A stretch of DNA of 7,133 nt from Phytoactinopolyspora endophytica (GTDB taxonomy: Bacteria; Actinomycetota; Actinomycetes; Jiangellales; Jiangellaceae). The position numbers were made by a program, and so were the translations under genes. The DNA lies in contig NZ_ML142857.1 in the NCBI RefSeq assembly GCF_004138495.1, positions 199,534 to 206,666 of the forward strand, read 5' to 3'. A model generated the notes under the pieces. That model ran no database searches and was not told the DNA's origin. It worked only from the letters and a program-made list of their open reading frames with translations. Numbering within the stretch: the first letter of the stretch is position 1; every line of letters starts with the position of its first letter. Below, one piece after another: positions 5,005-7,133 of this stretch.

Positions 5005-6188
5005 ACCACCGCCTGCCCTGTGCTCTCGCCCTGTTCGTCTCGCTGTGCACGGCAATCGCGGCGACCGTCTGGCTGACCACACCTGACTCGTACCCCTATG
5101 GGTCGGGCGACATCGTCAGGACCGGCTTCAACTACCTGATCGAGCGGGAAGCGGGAGTTGCGATCGCGTTGACGGCCGCCGCTGCCGGCGTCCTACTGGC
5201 GATCGCCGGAATGGTCCGGCCTGCGGCACGGGTCCTCGCTGTGGGTGCCGTCGCGGAGGCGCTGTGCTTCGCATTCGTCCTGGGCGACGGCTCCATCCTG
5301 GCCGCTTTGGGATACGCCGTCGCGCTGACCCTGCCGGTCGCCGCTGTCGTGGCCCTGGTGCTGGTCGGCCGGCGACGGCCACCGATCGGGTTGCCGTTGG
5401 CGGCCATAGTGATGCTCCTCGGCGTGGCCGGGCTCGCCAACGGAACGCTGACACTGTCCACTCTGGGCGACGCTGTCGCCAACTACTACAGCAGCTTCCT
5501 GAACGATCCCGAGGGCTATTACCCACGCATGGCCTGGACTCTCGGTTGGCTGATAGGGGCGGCAGTCTGGACGTGGGCAGCCGTCACTTCGATGCGCGTG
5601 ACGCGCTCCGACAACGCGTCCGAGCGTACGGCCGCATCGCGGGTGACAGCGGCCGCTCGACGATGGGGCCGGCGAGCCACGATCGCCGCCGCGCTGTGTC
5701 CGGTCCCCTACGGACTGTGTCGGCTGATGTGGCTGACTCCATGGCCTCTCGGCGGCGACGGCGTCGATGAGTTCGTGATCACTCGGAGCCTGGATATCGA
5801 GACCAGGCTCCGGGGGTTCCTCTTCGCCCCGGCGGTTGCCATCGGCGTGGTCCTGACCCTCGGGTTGATCAGTCGGTGGGGTGAGGTGTTCCCACGCTGG
5901 TTCCCGGTGGTCGGCGGCCGCGCCGTACCGGTGATGCTGGCCGTGGTCCCTGGCGGTTTGGTGGCTTCGGTCATCACGCTCGCCGGACCGGTCTCCCTCG
6001 TGGACTACATCGAATACGGCGACCCGCTGGAGTCCGCCTACGGGTTCTTCTTCATGCCGTTCCCGATCTGGGGGCCACTGCTTGGCCTCGCAGTGTTCGC
6101 CTACTGGCTGCGCCGCACCCGCGAGCCCCAGACACCAGCACCCGACGGAAAGGCAGGCTCCACTCATCACGCCGTTGCTGGGGCATGA
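5001..6188 (+). CDS. Polytopic integral membrane protein, unknown function
   Basis: A 395-aa protein with about ten predicted membrane segments (roughly residues 5-26, 52-71, 76-94, 97-122, 131-147, 178-197, 227-246, 273-291, 309-330, 353-370). A hydrophilic Arg-rich loop lies at 198-226 and a polar tail after 370. It begins in a 4-bp ATGA overlap with the hydrolase-like gene, so the two proteins are likely made together. Motifs shared with the minus-strand protein at 2752-3920 are YPYG (31-34), CPVPYGLCRLMW (233-244), RWGEVFPRWFPVVGGRAVP (292-310) and FPIWGPLLGLA (354-364). These mark a gene pair from an old duplication. No transport, enzyme or signalling motif was recognised. The sensor kinase follows, first after a hairpin-rich gap. 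Confidence 0.88.
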   Translation: MNHRLPCALALFVSLCTAIAATVWLTTPDSYPYGSGDIVRTGFNYLIEREAGVAIALTAAAAGVLLAIAGMVRPAARVLAVGAVAEALCFAFVLGDGSILAALGYAVALTLPVAAVVALVLVGRRRPPIGLPLAAIVMLLGVAGLANGTLTLSTLGDAVANYYSSFLNDPEGYYPRMAWTLGWLIGAAVWTWAAVTSMRVTRSDNASERTAASRVTAAARRWGRRATIAAALCPVPYGLCRLMWLTPWPLGGDGVDEFVITRSLDIETRLRGFLFAPAVAIGVVLTLGLISRWGEVFPRWFPVVGGRAVPVMLAVVPGGLVASVITLAGPVSLVDYIEYGDPLESAYGFFFMPFPIWGPLLGLAVFAYWLRRTREPQTPAPDGKAGSTHHAVAGA

Positions 6189-6197
6189 GAAGGGCTA

Positions 6198-6221
6198 CGG
6201 CCGGCGGCATTGAGCCGGCCG
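6198..6221 (+). terminator. GC-rich hairpin downstream of the membrane-protein gene
   Basis: CGGCCGGC (6198-6205) and GCCGGCCG (6214-6221) form a perfect 8-bp stem with an 8-base loop, ten bases after the stop codon. There is no T-tract, so it is not a canonical intrinsic terminator. A second, weaker stem follows (GGGCAC 6259-6264, GTGCCC 6276-6281). Together they may reduce read-through into the kinase gene. Confidence 0.4.
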
Positions 6222-6331
6222 ACCTCGGAAGTCACGATGACCGCCGGATACACGGCCCGGGCACTTGGCCCGGACGTGCCCTCGGCCTGCCTTGTGCGGC
6301 CGACACGAAACGCTCGCTCGCGATCCATGTC

Positions 6332-6343
6332 TACGCTGGGCTC
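6332..6343 (+). promoter_or_regulatory. Possible -10 box for a leaderless sensor-kinase transcript
   Basis: TACGCT (6332-6337) fits the TAnnnT pattern and lies six bases before GTG 6344, the spacing expected when a transcript starts at the start codon. No convincing -35 box was seen. Confidence 0.3.
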
Positions 6344-7133
6344 GTGCCGATCCGTCCAGCCTTGTTCATCGGTTTCACGTTGCTCGCGATACCGGGTGCG
6401 TTGCTGCTCCACGATCGAGCAGGACCGGTCGGCATCTCGACTGCAGTCGCGGCGTGCGCATTGATGGCAACGATCGCGGGGTGGTCAGTCGGCCGGAAGT
6501 ACCTGCATCGCGTCGCGATCGTGGCGGGAGCCGTCTCCCTCGTGATCACCGCCCTCGTCGTCTTCGCCGACATCACGATCTATGACGCCGGGATCAATCT
6601 CGGCGTGGTCGAACTGACCGCGCTCTATGTGTTGCTCGCTGCCGTCGCCCGGTGGGTGGTTCCACTTCGCTCGGCGGTGACGTCCGGGGCGGTCATCTGG
6701 ATCGCGTGTGTGGCCTGGACGCTGAGGTTGATCAACTACTCGCCACCCGCTGAACCCGCGATAGACCCGTGGTCGATCACGTCTGTCAACGAGTTCTTCA
6801 TCGTTCTCGGACACTTCGCGGCATCGGCAATGTTCCCTTCCATCGCGGTGGTCGTCGGCGGGCTACCTCGCTACCTCGCTCACCGCAGGAGTGAACTGAT
6901 CTCCACGGTGCGCCGCGATCAACGGCTGGAGCTCGCACAAGACCTTCACGACTACGTCGCACACGACCTGACCGGCATCGTGGCGCAAGCCCAGTCGGCA
7001 CAGTTCGCCCGGGCCGACGACGTCGAGCACCTGCGCGGCGCCCTCGCCCGCATCGAGGAGGTCGGCATCGCTGCACTCGACACCATGGACGGGTTCGTCC
7101 AGGTACTGCACGACGATGGCTCCGGGCCCAGTT
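6344..7133 (+). CDS. Sensor histidine kinase, NarL/HisKA_3 type (partial, 3' end outside window)
   Basis: The frame is open to the window edge, giving the first 263 residues. About six hydrophobic segments (roughly residues 5-22, 30-49, 57-75, 86-102, 112-127, 150-173) form an N-terminal membrane sensor. Next come RRSELISTVRRDQRLELAQ and the phosphoacceptor motif QDLHDYVAHDLTGIVAQAQ. His202 (codon 6947-6949) is the predicted autophosphorylation site, in the LHDxVxHxLTG context of HisKA_3 kinases. The ATP-binding domain and any partner response regulator lie beyond the end. GTG 6344 is preferred because membrane segment 1 begins just after it and a -10-like box precedes it. The same frame is open back to ATG 6185, which overlaps the previous stop as ATGA, but the extra 53 residues are not membrane- or domain-like. 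The stimulus is unknown. Confidence 0.85.
   Translation, partial: MPIRPALFIGFTLLAIPGALLLHDRAGPVGISTAVAACALMATIAGWSVGRKYLHRVAIVAGAVSLVITALVVFADITIYDAGINLGVVELTALYVLLAAVARWVVPLRSAVTSGAVIWIACVAWTLRLINYSPPAEPAIDPWSITSVNEFFIVLGHFAASAMFPSIAVVVGGLPRYLAHRRSELISTVRRDQRLELAQDLHDYVAHDLTGIVAQAQSAQFARADDVEHLRGALARIEEVGIAALDTMDGFVQVLHDDGSGPS

Noticed and set aside
3925..5082. 385-codon open frame on the minus strand over the hydrolase-like gene
   Set aside because: Codon pattern is that of an antisense shadow in GC-rich DNA. The plus-strand frame has recognisable hydrolase landmarks and overlaps correctly with the next gene.
5193..6170. 325-codon minus-strand open frame
   Set aside because: Low-complexity, charged composition without domains, lying wholly antisense to the membrane protein at 5001-6188, which has clear helices and a paralogue.
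6265..6585. Plus-strand frame over the kinase leader and start
   Set aside because: The adjacent frame carries the membrane helices and histidine-kinase motif and stays open to the window end.

Overview
The window is high-GC DNA with actinobacterial character. Codons strongly favour G or C in the third position, regulators start next to -10 boxes in a leaderless style, and the families present (MarR regulator, RibD-C/DHFR-like reductases, NarL-type sensor kinase) are typical of Actinomycetota. The sequence alone does not identify the genus. No tRNA, rRNA, CRISPR array, transposase or replication origin was seen.

Layout. (a) Positions 1-246: an ArsR/SmtB-like inverted-repeat operator, then an intact 52-aa basic protein with four closely spaced cysteines. 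(b) Positions 272-1417: a damaged dihydrofolate-reductase-like (RibD C-terminal domain) locus. A truncated, frameshifted 5' fragment (272-420) is followed by an intact paralogue (460-999), and then by a second remnant (1097-1417) that starts with a near-identical copy of the first fragment's 5' end and jumps to the 3' half of the same family. Positions 1418-1485 hold nothing recognisable. (c) Positions 1486-2729: a 235-aa protein of unknown function on the minus strand, divergent from a MarR-family regulator on the plus strand. The short region between them carries two different palindromes and repeated half-sites laid over both putative promoters. (d) Positions 2752-3920: a polytopic membrane protein on the minus strand, convergent with the MarR gene. 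Its first transmembrane segment is in another frame, one base away. (e) Positions 4048 to the window end: a plus-strand cluster made of an exported or membrane-anchored alpha/beta-hydrolase-like protein, a second polytopic membrane protein overlapping it by 4 bp, and the 5' part of a NarL-type sensor histidine kinase that runs off the window.

How the genes may work together. The membrane proteins of (d) and (e) are diverged paralogues on opposite strands of a shared, structured upstream region. With the hydrolase-like protein and the kinase they suggest a membrane-associated module of unknown purpose, possibly envelope sensing. The hydrolase-like protein lacks a recognisable nucleophile serine, so it may be a binding protein or a decaying enzyme. 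The MarR regulator probably represses itself and its divergent partner. The left end looks like a metalloid-responsive promoter driving a small Cys protein and reductase-like genes, one of which has been broken and partly duplicated.

The most notable signals are the two-operator divergent promoter, the duplicated reductase 5' end around an intact paralogue, the run of single-base losses in the remnant, the missing nucleophile, and the paralogous membrane-protein pair.
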